From NCBI GenBank assembly GCA_934317005.1, contig CAKREB010000006.1, positions 62,001-126,000 on the forward strand: a stretch of 64,000 nucleotides of DNA. Direction: 5' to 3'. A model generated the notes under the pieces. That model saw only the letters and a program-made list of their open reading frames with translations. It was not told the DNA's origin and did no database searches. Below are positions 7,672 through 17,554 of the stretch, one piece after another. Source of the DNA: an uncultured Lachnospiraceae bacterium. GTDB lineage: Bacteria > Bacillota > Clostridia > Lachnospirales > Lachnospiraceae. A program made the position numbers and the translations under genes. Every line of letters starts with the position of its first letter. The first letter of the stretch is position 1.

Positions 7672-9126
7672 ATGAGCAACGACAGATATACAAGTCCTCT
7701 TTCGGAGCGTTATGCCAGCAAAGAGATGCAGTACATTTTTTCGCCTGACAAAAAATTCAGAACCTGGAGACGTCTTTGGATTGCTCTTGCAGAGGCAGAA
7801 AATGAACTGGGATTAAAGAATGAGCAGGGCGGTCCGGCTGTGACAACAGAGCAGATTGAAGAGTTAAAAGCACATGCTGATGATATTAACTATGATGTAG
7901 CAAAAGAAAGAGAAAAGCTGGTTCGTCATGATGTTATGTCACATGTCTATGCATATGGACAGCAGTGCCCAAAGGCAGCAGGCATTATTCATCTTGGTGC
8001 AACTTCCTGCTATGTAGGTGATAATACAGACGTTATCGTTATGACAGAGGCATTGCAGTTAGTTCGTAAGAAACTGATCAATGTAATTGATGAGTTATCA
8101 CGCTTTGCTATGAAGTACAGAGAACTTCCGACACTTGCGTTTACACATTTCCAGCCTGCACAGCCTACAACTGTAGGAAAACGTGCGACATTGTGGCTCC
8201 AGGAATTTATGATGGATCTGGAAGATGTAGAGTATGTGCTTTCTACAATGAAGCTTTTAGGCTCTAAGGGAACGACAGGAACACAGGCAAGTTTTATGGA
8301 ACTGTTTGACGGAGACGAAGAAAAAGTAAAATCTCTGGATCGTATCATTGCACAAAAAATGGGATTTCAGTCATGTTTTCCGGTTTCCGGACAGACTTAT
8401 TCCCGCAAGTTAGATACCAGAGTGTTAAATGTACTCGCAGGCATCGCAGCGAGTGCGCATAAGTTTTCTAATGATATCCGTCTTCTTCAGCATCTGAAAG
8501 AGATTGAAGAGCCATTTGAAAAGAATCAGATCGGTTCTTCTGCTATGGCATATAAGAGAAATCCAATGCGCAGCGAGAGAATTGCTTCTTTGTCACGTTA
8601 TGTAATGTCTGATGTGACAAATACAATGTTTACTTCTGCCTGCCAGTGGTTTGAGCGTACTCTGGATGATTCTGCCAACAAGAGAATCAGCATTCCGGAA
8701 GGATTTTTGGCAACCGATGGTATTTTGGATTTATTGCTTAACGTGGTAGACGGACTTGTTGTTTATGACAAGGTTATTGAAAAGCGTTTGATGTCTGAGC
8801 TTCCATTTATGGCAACAGAAAATATCATGATGGATGCCGTAAAGGCAGGTGGCAACCGTCAGGAGCTTCATGAAAAGATCAGAACTCTGTCAATGGAAGC
8901 CGGAAAGAATGTAAAAGAGCTTGGAAAAGAAAATAACCTGTTAGAGCTGATTGCGGCAGATGACGAATTCCCAATGGGTATTGAAGAGTTAAAGGCTGCA
9001 ATGGAACCGGCAAGATATACAGGACGCGCTGCATCTCAGGTAAAAGAATTTATTGAAGAGGTAGTACAGCCGGTATTAGATGCCAATAAAGATATTCTTG
9101 GTGTGAAAGCTGAGATTAATGTATAA
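7672..9126 (+). CDS. purB: Adenylosuccinate lyase
   Basis: Releases fumarate from SAICAR and from adenylosuccinate, serving both the main purine pathway and the AMP branch. The 484-residue product carries the fumarase/aspartase-family signature SSAMAYKRNPMRSER near residue 300, with the catalytic serine in its flexible loop, and the conserved THFQPAQPTT near 160. The start at 7672 (MSNDRYTSP) has GGAGG upstream; the longer frame from 7645 includes this site. It lies directly after purF and before the HD-GYP gene. Confidence 0.96.
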   Translation: MSNDRYTSPLSERYASKEMQYIFSPDKKFRTWRRLWIALAEAENELGLKNEQGGPAVTTEQIEELKAHADDINYDVAKEREKLVRHDVMSHVYAYGQQCPKAAGIIHLGATSCYVGDNTDVIVMTEALQLVRKKLINVIDELSRFAMKYRELPTLAFTHFQPAQPTTVGKRATLWLQEFMMDLEDVEYVLSTMKLLGSKGTTGTQASFMELFDGDEEKVKSLDRIIAQKMGFQSCFPVSGQTYSRKLDTRVLNVLAGIAASAHKFSNDIRLLQHLKEIEEPFEKNQIGSSAMAYKRNPMRSERIASLSRYVMSDVTNTMFTSACQWFERTLDDSANKRISIPEGFLATDGILDLLLNVVDGLVVYDKVIEKRLMSELPFMATENIMMDAVKAGGNRQELHEKIRTLSMEAGKNVKELGKENNLLELIAADDEFPMGIEELKAAMEPARYTGRAASQVKEFIEEVVQPVLDANKDILGVKAEINV

Positions 9127-9182
9127 ATCTAACGAAAGGCACCGATGGGGTGGTGCCCGGTAGCTAGTAGGATGGAGGTATT

Positions 9183-10373
9183 ATGGCAGGAAAGAGAGTA
9201 TTGACGGCAAGACTGACGGTTAATATGATTGCTGCGGATGATGTTTATACGACAGACGATCAATTGTTATTCACAGAAGGAACGGTTTTAACAGAAGAAA
9301 TCATTGACGCGTTAAAAGATCACTCCGTATTTGCGATTCGTATTAAAGTCGGAGAAGATGGCAAGACTCCACTTATGGGAGAACCTCCTGCAGAGGGAGA
9401 AGCAGAGAACACAGAGAGTACAGAGAGTACAGAGGTAGACTATTCGCCTGCGGAGCCGGATTACAGCAATCTGGCAGCGGCAGACGATGAAAACTACTAT
9501 GATGCCGTGAGAAATTCTGCTGATTACAAGGAGTTTCACGCAACGTTTTTAAAGACGATCGATAAGATGAAGGGTGTCTTTAACCGTGTCGTCATGCAAA
9601 ACGAAAAGATTGACAGTGACAATATTCTGGCAGATGTAGAAGAGGTTGTTTCTAAGAGCCGGAACAGTCTGCATATTCTTGATATGCTTCAGTGCATGAA
9701 GGGCTTTGATGATGTGACATATGTACATTCCCTGAATGTTGCGCTGCTTAGTAACATGATCGGAAAGATTGTTTTTCCAAAAATGTCAAAGGAAGATCTG
9801 GATGTCTTAACTTTGTCAGGTCTTTTGCATGATATTGGAAAAATGATGATACCGGATGAAGTTCTTCAGAAGAAAGGTCATTTGACGATTGCAGAGTTTA
9901 ATGTGATCAAGACACATGTTTTACATGGTTCCAATATTTTAAAGGGAATGGATCTTGATCCACGCATTGCTGAGGTTGCCATGCGTCATCATGAGAGATG
10001 TGATGGCAGTGGTTATCCGGGGGGCTATCATGATAATCAGATCAGTCCGTTTGCGAAGATTGTTGCCATAGCAGATACATATGATGCGATGACATCAGAC
10101 AGGGTTTATCGTAAAGCTATCTGTCCTTTTGATGTTATTCATATGTTTGAAAGAGAAGGCCTGGTAAAGTATGAGGTAGAATATCTGCTTCCGTTTTTGG
10201 AAACAGCAGTACAGGCATATATGAATATCGAAGTGCATCTGACAACAGATGAGATTGGCAAAGTAGTGATGGTCAATACAGATGAATTGTCCAAACCGGT
10301 AGTAAAGGTTGGCTCAGTTTATTATGATTTAACAAAAGAACGCGCTATTTCCATTGACAGAATAATAGATTAG
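9183..10373 (+). CDS. HD-GYP domain cyclic-di-GMP phosphodiesterase
   Basis: Likely hydrolyses cyclic di-GMP in the cytoplasm. The 396 residues have an N-terminal region (about 1-130) with an acidic Glu/Thr linker, then an HD-GYP domain. HDIGK is at 216-220, RHHERCDGSGYPGG contains the G277-Y278-P279 motif, and AIADTYDAMTSDR completes the metal site. No receiver, PAS or membrane domain is seen, so the input is unclear. It sits 56 bases after purB and 93 before purA. The region before it holds a GGCACC/GGTGCC hairpin (near 9138-9157) without a T run. Confidence 0.9.
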   Translation: MAGKRVLTARLTVNMIAADDVYTTDDQLLFTEGTVLTEEIIDALKDHSVFAIRIKVGEDGKTPLMGEPPAEGEAENTESTESTEVDYSPAEPDYSNLAAADDENYYDAVRNSADYKEFHATFLKTIDKMKGVFNRVVMQNEKIDSDNILADVEEVVSKSRNSLHILDMLQCMKGFDDVTYVHSLNVALLSNMIGKIVFPKMSKEDLDVLTLSGLLHDIGKMMIPDEVLQKKGHLTIAEFNVIKTHVLHGSNILKGMDLDPRIAEVAMRHHERCDGSGYPGGYHDNQISPFAKIVAIADTYDAMTSDRVYRKAICPFDVIHMFEREGLVKYEVEYLLPFLETAVQAYMNIEVHLTTDEIGKVVMVNTDELSKPVVKVGSVYYDLTKERAISIDRIID

Positions 10374-10466
10374 GTTATACTGGTTAGTGGAAAAAATTTT
10401 CGAAAAAAAAGAAAAAAGAGCAACAGCAAAATCATGTCGTAGTTTAGCGGCAGAATGGAGGAAAGT

Positions 10467-11750
10467 ATGGTAACAGCTATAGTTGGCGCTAATTGGGGAG
10501 ACGAAGGTAAAGGTAAAATTACAGATATGTTAGGACAGGAGTCCGACATTATTGTTCGTTTCCAGGGAGGAAGTAACGCAGGTCATACTATTATTAATGA
10601 TTATGGTAAGTTTGCATTACATCTGCTGCCATCCGGTGTTTTCTATGATCACACCACAAGTATCATTGGAAATGGTGTCGCTTTGAATATTCCGTATTTG
10701 TTTAAGGAAGTTCAGCATTTGGTAGAGCAGGGCGTGCCGAAGCCAAAGATTTTAGTATCTGACAGAGCACAGATTTTGATGCCATATCACATTGCTTTTG
10801 ATGAGTATGAGGAAGAGCGTCTTGGCAAAAAATCATTTGGTTCTACAAAGTCAGGAATTGCTCCATTCTATTCCGATAAATATGCAAAGATTGGTATTCA
10901 GGTTTCTGAATTATTTGATGATGATGTTTTAAAGGATAAGATTGCAAGAGTCTGCGATCAGAAAAATGTTATCCTGAAGCATCTGTATCATAAGCCGGAG
11001 TTAGATCCAAAGGAGCTTTTAGATACACTGCATGAGTACAGAGATATGGTAGCACCTTATGTATGTGATGTATCTGCATATCTCCGCAAAGCCATTGCAG
11101 ATGGCAAGAATATTCTTTTGGAAGGTCAGCTTGGTTCTTTGAAGGATCCGGATCATGGAATTTACCCAATGGTAACTTCTTCTTCTACACTGGCTGCATA
11201 TGGTGCGATCGGTGCAGGTATCCCTCCATATGAGATCAAGAGAATCGTTACGGTTGTAAAGGCATATTCTAGTGCAGTTGGTGCAGGTGAGTTTGTCAGT
11301 GAGATTTTGGATGAAACAGAGGCAGAAGAACTCCGTAAGCGCGGTGGTGACGGCGGTGAATATGGTGCTACAACCGGTCGTCCACGTCGTATGGGTTGGT
11401 TTGACGCAGTAGCAAGCCGTTATGGCTGCCAGATTCAGGGTGCTACAGATGTCGTTCTTACCGTACTTGACTGTCTGGGTTATCTCAAAGAGATTCCTGT
11501 TTGTGTCGGTTATGAGATTGATGGCAAGGTTGAAAAGGATTTCCCTGTAACAACTAAGCTTGCGAAAGCAAAGCCTGTTTATACAACATTACCGGGTTGG
11601 GAGTGTGATATCCGTGGAATCAAGGAGTATGACAAGCTTCCGGAAAATTGTAGAAAATATATTGAATTCATTGAAAAAGAGATTGGCGTGCCGATCACAA
11701 TGGTATCGAATGGTCCTAAGAGAAGTGATATTATTTTCCGTAATAAATAA
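10467..11750 (+). CDS. purA: Adenylosuccinate synthetase
   Basis: Forms adenylosuccinate from IMP, aspartate and GTP, the first step of the AMP branch. The 427-residue product has the GTP-binding loop GANWGDEGKGK (7-17, catalytic Asp-12), the IMP-contacting GGSNAGHT near 38, and TTGRPRRMGWFD near 300. The start at 10467 follows GGAGG; the in-frame ATG at 10455 overlaps that site. With purB, it covers the IMP to AMP route within this cluster. The PBP gene starts 20 bases downstream and may share the transcript. Confidence 0.96.
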   Translation: MVTAIVGANWGDEGKGKITDMLGQESDIIVRFQGGSNAGHTIINDYGKFALHLLPSGVFYDHTTSIIGNGVALNIPYLFKEVQHLVEQGVPKPKILVSDRAQILMPYHIAFDEYEEERLGKKSFGSTKSGIAPFYSDKYAKIGIQVSELFDDDVLKDKIARVCDQKNVILKHLYHKPELDPKELLDTLHEYRDMVAPYVCDVSAYLRKAIADGKNILLEGQLGSLKDPDHGIYPMVTSSSTLAAYGAIGAGIPPYEIKRIVTVVKAYSSAVGAGEFVSEILDETEAEELRKRGGDGGEYGATTGRPRRMGWFDAVASRYGCQIQGATDVVLTVLDCLGYLKEIPVCVGYEIDGKVEKDFPVTTKLAKAKPVYTTLPGWECDIRGIKEYDKLPENCRKYIEFIEKEIGVPITMVSNGPKRSDIIFRNK

Positions 11751-11770
11751 TTACGAGTCGTTTTAATGTT

Positions 11771-14320
11771 ATGAATTATAGCCAACAGGAAATTGAAAAA
11801 AAGCAAAAGAATATGGAATCGAATGCGGGAAGAAAAAAGTACCGTGTCGAAAAATGGACAGCGTATTGCGGGGTAATTCTCGCAATTACGCTTCTTTTGC
11901 TGCTTGTATTTGGAATTGCAGGCAGTGTCCGTGGCATAATTGACAGTTCCCCTGAGATTGATGAAAAGAATATTATGGCAGAGGGGCAGTCTGGAAAGAT
12001 CTATGATAGTCAGGGAAAACTCATTCAGAGTCTTGATGCGAAAGACATCATTCAGGAGTATGTATCTGTCGATAAAATCCCAAAATGCGTAACGCAGGCA
12101 TTTATAGCAATAGAAGATAACCGCTTTTATGAACATCATGGTGTGGATATGTTTGGACTTGTGCAGTCGTTATGGCTGGGACTGACAGGAGAAAAAAGTG
12201 ATGTTACACAGAGTGAAACAATCACACAGCAGCTGATACAGAACCAGTTGCTTGATGGAAATGAAGGAAACAGTCTTTTAGATCAGTTTACACGCAGGAT
12301 CAAAGAACAGCATCTTGCTATTGAGCTGGAAGACGAATTAGATAAATCCAAAATATTAGAATATTATTTAAACACGGTCAATATGGGACAGAATATCGTA
12401 GGAGTGCAGGCTGCATCCAGAAGATATTTTGATAAAGATATTTCGGAACTGAATCTTTCGGAGGGTGCTGTGTTAGCGGCCATGGCAGCAGATCCATCGG
12501 AATACAGTCCGATCACTGATCAGGAAAATAATGTGCAAAGACGTCAGCTTGTTTTAAAAAACATGCTGGATGAAAACTATATTTCGGAAGATGAATACGA
12601 GGATGCGTTGGGTGACGATGTTTATCTGCGGATTCAGAATGTAAACAGTACAGAAGCAAATGCTAAGGAAAAAACAAATTCTTATTATTCTGATGCAGTG
12701 GTAGAGCAGGTGATTGCAGACCTAAAAGATAAACTTGGATATTCGCAGACCGAAGCATACAATGCGCTGTATCACAGCGGATTAAGAATCTATACCTGTC
12801 AGGAGCCGACATTACAAAAAATTTGTGATGAAGTGATCAACAGCGACAGCTATTATCCTAAGACAGTGCGCTCATATCTTTCTTATCATCTTGTGGTAGA
12901 AAAAGGTGGAGTGGAAAAGGAATACAGTGAGGTAGATATTAAAAATTACTTTTTATCAAAAAAGGGAAAAAATATCTCGCTTTATTTAAGGAAAACCAAA
13001 AAAGCAAAGGCATATGTACAGCAGTTTAAGCAGGCGGTTTTAAAAAACGGTGGAAAAGTGGTGGCGGAAAACATACAGCTTGTAAAGCAGCCACAGGCTT
13101 CTTTTGTTTTGATCGAACAGGCAACGGGAGAAGTAAAGGCTATTGTGGGCGGTAGAGGTCAGAAGCTTGCCAATCGTGATATAAACCGTGCAACAGAGTC
13201 AAAAAGACAGCCGGGGACTGTGCTAGCCATGCTGTCAACCTATGCACCGGCTCTTGATACGGCTGGTGTGACATTGGGAGATGTGCAGGATGATACAGCC
13301 TATCACTATCCGGGGACGGATACAGATGTCAGACAGTGGAACAACAGCGGCTATCGGGGACTTATCACCTTGCGTCAGGCTATTAAAAATGCCAGAAGCG
13401 TACCGGCTGTTAAGACACTTGAAAAAATCTCTGTGCAGACAGGATATGAGTATTTGCGAAAGTTTAATTTTACTACAATAGTAGAAAAGAAGCGCAATGA
13501 GGATGGAAACGTATACACAGATTTGCAGTTACAGCTTGCTTTGGGGGAATTAAATGAGGGCGTTACTAATCTGGAATTGACAGCCGCCTATGCAGCAATC
13601 GCAAATCAGGGAGTCTATCAGGAACCGCTCTTTTATACAAAGATTGTTGACCGCAACGGAAATGTCTTACTGGAAAATAAAAGTGTGAAAAAAAGAGTGT
13701 TAAAAGAAACGACGGCATCCCTTTTAACAGAAGCGATGAAGGATGTTGTACAATCAGGAAGTGGAAGTGCAGCGAAGTTTGACCGGATTCAAACGATGCA
13801 GGCGGGAAATGTCGGGCATACAGAAAAAAGAACGGATCTTTGGTTTGAGGGATACACACCATATTACACAGCAGGAATCTGGTCGGGACAGGATGAGAAT
13901 ACGACTGTAGAGGAATCCGATTATCATATGGTTATCTGGAAAGAGATCATGGAGCGTATTCATCAGACAGAGGATCGGACTTTTGGAAAATTTCAGAAAA
14001 CAGATCACATTATTTCAAGACAGATCTGTAGTAAATGTGGTAATCTTGCTGTAGAGGGGCTTTGTGATCAGGCACAGGGCGGCTCTACGATTGTGACAGA
14101 GCGGTTTGTTGCTGGGACAGAGCCGCAGGAAAACTGTACCTGTCATATTAAATATACATTTTGCAGGAAAACAAATGCATTGGCAGGAGAGAACTGTCCA
14201 AAAGAGGATCGGTATGACAGGGTTTTGCTACAGAAGCAGGAAACTTCCAAAACGGCAGATTCACCAAATATCGTGACAGAAAAGATTAAGAAGGAACTAT
14301 GCAAGTTTCATAATAAATAA
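11771..14320 (+). CDS. Class A PBP-like glycosyltransferase with degenerate transpeptidase domain
   Basis: A bitopic membrane protein (TM about 34-52) of 849 residues. The GT51 domain appears intact: catalytic Glu-115 in EDNRFYEHHG, then TITQQLIQNQ-like and KILEYYLNTV motifs, so glycan polymerisation is plausible. The penicillin-binding domain has the fold context (KRQPG, WFEGYTP), but SxxK is T483-V-L-A486, SxN is A541-R-S543 and KTG is N680-V-G682. Cross-linking activity is therefore not expected. A Cys-rich C-terminal tail (CSKCGN, CTC, C) follows. The start has only a weak ribosome-binding site. It lies 20 bases after purA. Confidence 0.88.
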   Translation: MNYSQQEIEKKQKNMESNAGRKKYRVEKWTAYCGVILAITLLLLLVFGIAGSVRGIIDSSPEIDEKNIMAEGQSGKIYDSQGKLIQSLDAKDIIQEYVSVDKIPKCVTQAFIAIEDNRFYEHHGVDMFGLVQSLWLGLTGEKSDVTQSETITQQLIQNQLLDGNEGNSLLDQFTRRIKEQHLAIELEDELDKSKILEYYLNTVNMGQNIVGVQAASRRYFDKDISELNLSEGAVLAAMAADPSEYSPITDQENNVQRRQLVLKNMLDENYISEDEYEDALGDDVYLRIQNVNSTEANAKEKTNSYYSDAVVEQVIADLKDKLGYSQTEAYNALYHSGLRIYTCQEPTLQKICDEVINSDSYYPKTVRSYLSYHLVVEKGGVEKEYSEVDIKNYFLSKKGKNISLYLRKTKKAKAYVQQFKQAVLKNGGKVVAENIQLVKQPQASFVLIEQATGEVKAIVGGRGQKLANRDINRATESKRQPGTVLAMLSTYAPALDTAGVTLGDVQDDTAYHYPGTDTDVRQWNNSGYRGLITLRQAIKNARSVPAVKTLEKISVQTGYEYLRKFNFTTIVEKKRNEDGNVYTDLQLQLALGELNEGVTNLELTAAYAAIANQGVYQEPLFYTKIVDRNGNVLLENKSVKKRVLKETTASLLTEAMKDVVQSGSGSAAKFDRIQTMQAGNVGHTEKRTDLWFEGYTPYYTAGIWSGQDENTTVEESDYHMVIWKEIMERIHQTEDRTFGKFQKTDHIISRQICSKCGNLAVEGLCDQAQGGSTIVTERFVAGTEPQENCTCHIKYTFCRKTNALAGENCPKEDRYDRVLLQKQETSKTADSPNIVTEKIKKELCKFHNK

Positions 14321-14429
14321 TTTGGCAATGGGAACAAAGTGCAGCCAGAAATCACAGATAAGCGCAGTTGTTTTGCAGTATAAGCTTTAGAAAAGGTTGC
14401 AGCATATAATTGTCAGAAATGGGGGAACT

Positions 14430-15506
14430 ATGAAATATAATTTACAAGATGAAAAAATCAGAGTTAGTGGACGAACCATATTTCGGGACGGAATCCGTTT
14501 TTTGGGATATTCCGGTACTGCGGTAACCTTTCGCTTTTGTGGGAAAAGGGCAGAGGCAGTTTTAGTATCCGATGCGTCTTCGTGGGATGAAAACGGACAG
14601 GCATGGGTTGCTGTCTTTGCAGATGGCGCTGTAGAACCGATCAAACGCTTTCCTTTAGCAAAAGATGAGGATACATATGTATTGTATGAGTCTGAGAAGG
14701 AACAGGATGTTGTGCTTACGCTGATGAAGTATTCAGAAGCAGAATATGCTACCTGCGGTGTGAAGGAAATTATAACGGATGCCAAAGAACTTTTAAAACT
14801 GCCACCGCTTAGTGACAGAAAGCTTTTGATCATCGGTGATTCCATTACCTGCGGTTATGGAGTAGAAGGTTTTGTAGAGGATGAAGAGTTTGAAACAAAG
14901 CATGAAAATCCGATGAAAGCATACTCGCTTCGCACCGCATATGACCTGCAGGCACAAAGTCAGGTTGTGGCATGGAATGGAAAAGGTGTGATCAGTGCTT
15001 ATATAGGGGATGAGTTTGACGAGGTCGATGATTCCTGGTTGATTCCGATGTTATACGAATATACTGATGCGGGAAGAGAGCGGGATTATTTTCATCTGCC
15101 AAAAGAGCAGTGGGAAAAGTGGGATCACACATCGTATCAGGCAGATATTGTGACGGTTTATCTTGGAACAAATGATGCCAGCTATACGAAAGAGATTCCG
15201 GAGAGAAACCAGATGTTTTGTGATGCCTATGTAGCGTTTTTAGAACGTATTCATGAAACACAGCCACATGCAGCCATTCTTTGTATGCTTGGAAATATGG
15301 ATAAAAGATTGTGCACTACGGTAGAAAAGGCAGTTTCAGTCTTTCGTAAGAAGCATGAAGATGTTTTGGCAGAATATCTTGATCTGCCGATGCAGTTAGA
15401 CGAGGATGGACTTGGAACATTTTGGCATCCGACGGCGATTACGCAGGAAAAGACAGCAGACAGAGTTGTAAAGAAAATCCGTGAAATGATGGGCTGGGAT
15501 GCCTGA
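14430..15506 (+). CDS. SGNH esterase of the CE2 carbohydrate-esterase type
   Basis: Predicted deacetylase of sugars or glycans. The 358 residues match a two-domain CE2 layout, with an N-terminal beta-rich domain (about 1-125) and a C-terminal SGNH domain. GDSIT carries nucleophile Ser-138, LGTND is near 245, and His-333 lies in FWHPTA. No signal peptide is seen, so the enzyme appears cytoplasmic, unlike several studied CE2 enzymes. The start at 14430 follows GGGGGA. It converges on the DUF3881-like gene, with 30 bases between their stops. Confidence 0.8.
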   Translation: MKYNLQDEKIRVSGRTIFRDGIRFLGYSGTAVTFRFCGKRAEAVLVSDASSWDENGQAWVAVFADGAVEPIKRFPLAKDEDTYVLYESEKEQDVVLTLMKYSEAEYATCGVKEIITDAKELLKLPPLSDRKLLIIGDSITCGYGVEGFVEDEEFETKHENPMKAYSLRTAYDLQAQSQVVAWNGKGVISAYIGDEFDEVDDSWLIPMLYEYTDAGRERDYFHLPKEQWEKWDHTSYQADIVTVYLGTNDASYTKEIPERNQMFCDAYVAFLERIHETQPHAAILCMLGNMDKRLCTTVEKAVSVFRKKHEDVLAEYLDLPMQLDEDGLGTFWHPTAITQEKTADRVVKKIREMMGWDA

Positions 15507-15536
15507 TATCATTCACGGATAATACATTGCGTTATA

Positions 15537-16418
15537 TTAGAATTTTTGAAAATCCGCGTGCCCCTGCATCCAGATGACGCCCTTAAAACGTCTTCCGATG
15601 GCGGGTACGCCATATAGATCAAGCTTGTTGATACAAACGGTGATCAGAATGTCATTACAGTTAAGAAGAATCTGATAAACTTCTTCATTCGTATATGTGT
15701 TTTGGATCAGTGACCAGTTTACGATGACTCCTAAAATAGAGTAGTGGTCGGATTCAGAACCGTAGGGGATAAAACTGGTTTCGACCAAAGAGTATAGATC
15801 CTCATGCTGTATGCGCGAATGAACTTTTGCAGAAAGATCAATATCTTCTAATGTTAAGTCATCGATGGCATTCTGATCACCGTTTTTGGCTTTCAAGATC
15901 AGACGTTTTCTATGCTGGATACGCTGTTCGTGCTGTCTTATGCTGTCTGTATCGTGATGAATCCCCAGTAATATCGTACCAGACAGTGACAGACCGGACA
16001 GGGTCAGCTTTGCCTTGTGTGGTGTATTGTCAGCAGAGTGAAGCTCCAGATATTCTACCGCATTCTGCAGATAAAATATCATGGAAATACCAAGCCGCAG
16101 ATCATCGCACATGCCGGTAAAAGCATTGGTGTCTACTCTTTTGTTTACTGTGATATCTTCTGATGAAGTGATCAGACGGCTTTCGCAGTATGGAAAATAA
16201 TGTTCCATGTAAAAAAATCCCTTTTCATCATATTCACCGCGAAGGGTAATGCCCATCTGAGAACCAAATTCCATAGAAAATTCTGTATAAGTGATATGAG
16301 GTGTGACCTCTATTTTCTTTTTCTTATCCGGCTGATCCATAATCTTTCCAAAGACAGGTTTCAACTCCTGACGGGATTGGAGATTACTAAAGCCGATTGC
16401 GCGTAAAAAACGGTGCAT
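15537..16418 (-). CDS. DUF3881-like protein
   Basis: Minus-strand 293-residue soluble protein starting MHRFLRAIGFSN, which I recognise as resembling the Lachnospiraceae DUF3881 family; function unknown. An alpha/beta composition and a basic helical segment around 165-180 are apparent, with no catalytic motif, signal peptide or membrane span. A GGA lies about ten bases before the ATG at 16418. It stands alone, convergent with the esterase and divergent from degV. Confidence 0.7.
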   Translation of the reverse strand: MHRFLRAIGFSNLQSRQELKPVFGKIMDQPDKKKKIEVTPHITYTEFSMEFGSQMGITLRGEYDEKGFFYMEHYFPYCESRLITSSEDITVNKRVDTNAFTGMCDDLRLGISMIFYLQNAVEYLELHSADNTPHKAKLTLSGLSLSGTILLGIHHDTDSIRQHEQRIQHRKRLILKAKNGDQNAIDDLTLEDIDLSAKVHSRIQHEDLYSLVETSFIPYGSESDHYSILGVIVNWSLIQNTYTNEEVYQILLNCNDILITVCINKLDLYGVPAIGRRFKGVIWMQGHADFQKF

Positions 16419-16519
16419 CTGAAAGAATTCCTTTCTTATTTCGCAGATTTATCAATTAGAATCATAATACTACGCAAAAGCAGACAGTGCAAGAACAAAA
16501 TCCCGATATTTTAGAAGTG

Positions 16520-16548
16520 TTGTATTTCACAGGAAATTCATATATAAT
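16520..16548 (+). promoter_or_regulatory. Putative promoter of the degV-proA-hydF operon
   Basis: TTGTAT (16520-16525) and a consensus TATAAT (16543-16548) are spaced by 17 bases, about 60 bases upstream of degV. Confidence 0.6.
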
Positions 16549-16606
16549 AGGATGGAATTGTTTTACCTGAAAATAATGAAAAATTAATAGATAGCGAGAG
16601 GTGCAT

Positions 16607-17476
16607 ATGGACAATATAGCAATTATGACAGACAGTAACAGCGGAGTTACGCAGGAGCAGGCTGTGGATATGGGAATTAAGGTGCTGCCCATGCCTTTTT
16701 TGATTGATGGCGAAACTTATTTTGAGGATATCAATCTGACGCAGGAGCAGTTCTATCAAAAGTTGGCGCAGGACGTGGAAATATCTACTTCGCAGCCGTC
16801 ACCGGAAGCTGTTATGAAAGCATGGGATGAGTTGCTGAAGGAATATGACAGCATCGTATATATTCCAATGTCGAGTGGATTATCCGGTTCGTGCCAGACA
16901 GCCAAGCTTTTGGCGCAGGATTATAATGGCAAGGTACAGGTTGTGGATAATCAGAGAATTTCCGTTACACAGAAGCAGTCTGTGCAGGATGCTGCAGAGC
17001 TTGCAGCAGCAGGCAAAACAGCACGTGAAATAAGGGAATATCTGGAAAATGTCAAGTTTGAATCCAGTATTTATATTATGCTTGATACATTGAAGTATCT
17101 AAAAAAAGGTGGCAGGATCACTCCAGCAGTGGCAGCACTCGGTTCTGCGCTTCGTCTTAAGCCGGTACTACAGATTCAGGGTGAGAAGCTGGATGCATTT
17201 ACCGTGGCAAGAACAAAAAAGCAGGGAGTCAGTAAAATGCTTGCTGCCATGGAAAGTGATGTAGAGAGCCGCTTCGGTGGTATGGACAACGTAGAAAACA
17301 TTCATTTTGCAGTGGCGCATACACAGAATGAGGAGGCTGCGCTTGCCTTTGCAGAGCAGGTAAGAGAACGTTTTGGTGTGCAGAATGTGGAGGTCGCTCC
17401 GTTGTCACTTAGTATATCCTGTCATATTGGGCCGGGTTCTTTGGCGGTTGCATGTTCCAAAGCGATTAAGTGCTAA
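16607..17476 (+). CDS. DegV family fatty-acid-binding protein
   Basis: The 289-residue product matches the DegV (FakB-like) family, which binds fatty acids for the FakA kinase system. Family features are IMTDSNSGV near the N-terminus, VYIPMSSGLSGSCQTA near 85-100, LDTLKYLKKGGRI near 160, and HIGPGSLAVA near the C-terminus. The start at 16607 follows GAGAGG, and a GTG two codons upstream is possible. No fakA lies nearby. It opens a run of closely spaced plus-strand genes leading into proA. Confidence 0.92.
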   Translation: MDNIAIMTDSNSGVTQEQAVDMGIKVLPMPFLIDGETYFEDINLTQEQFYQKLAQDVEISTSQPSPEAVMKAWDELLKEYDSIVYIPMSSGLSGSCQTAKLLAQDYNGKVQVVDNQRISVTQKQSVQDAAELAAAGKTAREIREYLENVKFESSIYIMLDTLKYLKKGGRITPAVAALGSALRLKPVLQIQGEKLDAFTVARTKKQGVSKMLAAMESDVESRFGGMDNVENIHFAVAHTQNEEAALAFAEQVRERFGVQNVEVAPLSLSISCHIGPGSLAVACSKAIKC

Positions 17477-17554
17477 GTGATAGACAGTATATGCAGGAGA
17501 AGGAGATAGAGGACATTTCCGGTGTGGACTTCTATCACGGAAAAGAGGGAAAAG

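Noticed and set aside
9127..9182. GGCACC/GGTGCC hairpin before the HD-GYP gene as a c-di-GMP riboswitch
   Set aside because: The gap is only 56 bases and lacks the GEMM core and tetraloop receptor.
11579..12139. 186-codon minus-strand frame across purA and the PBP gene
   Set aside because: It is antisense to two well supported genes and resembles no family.
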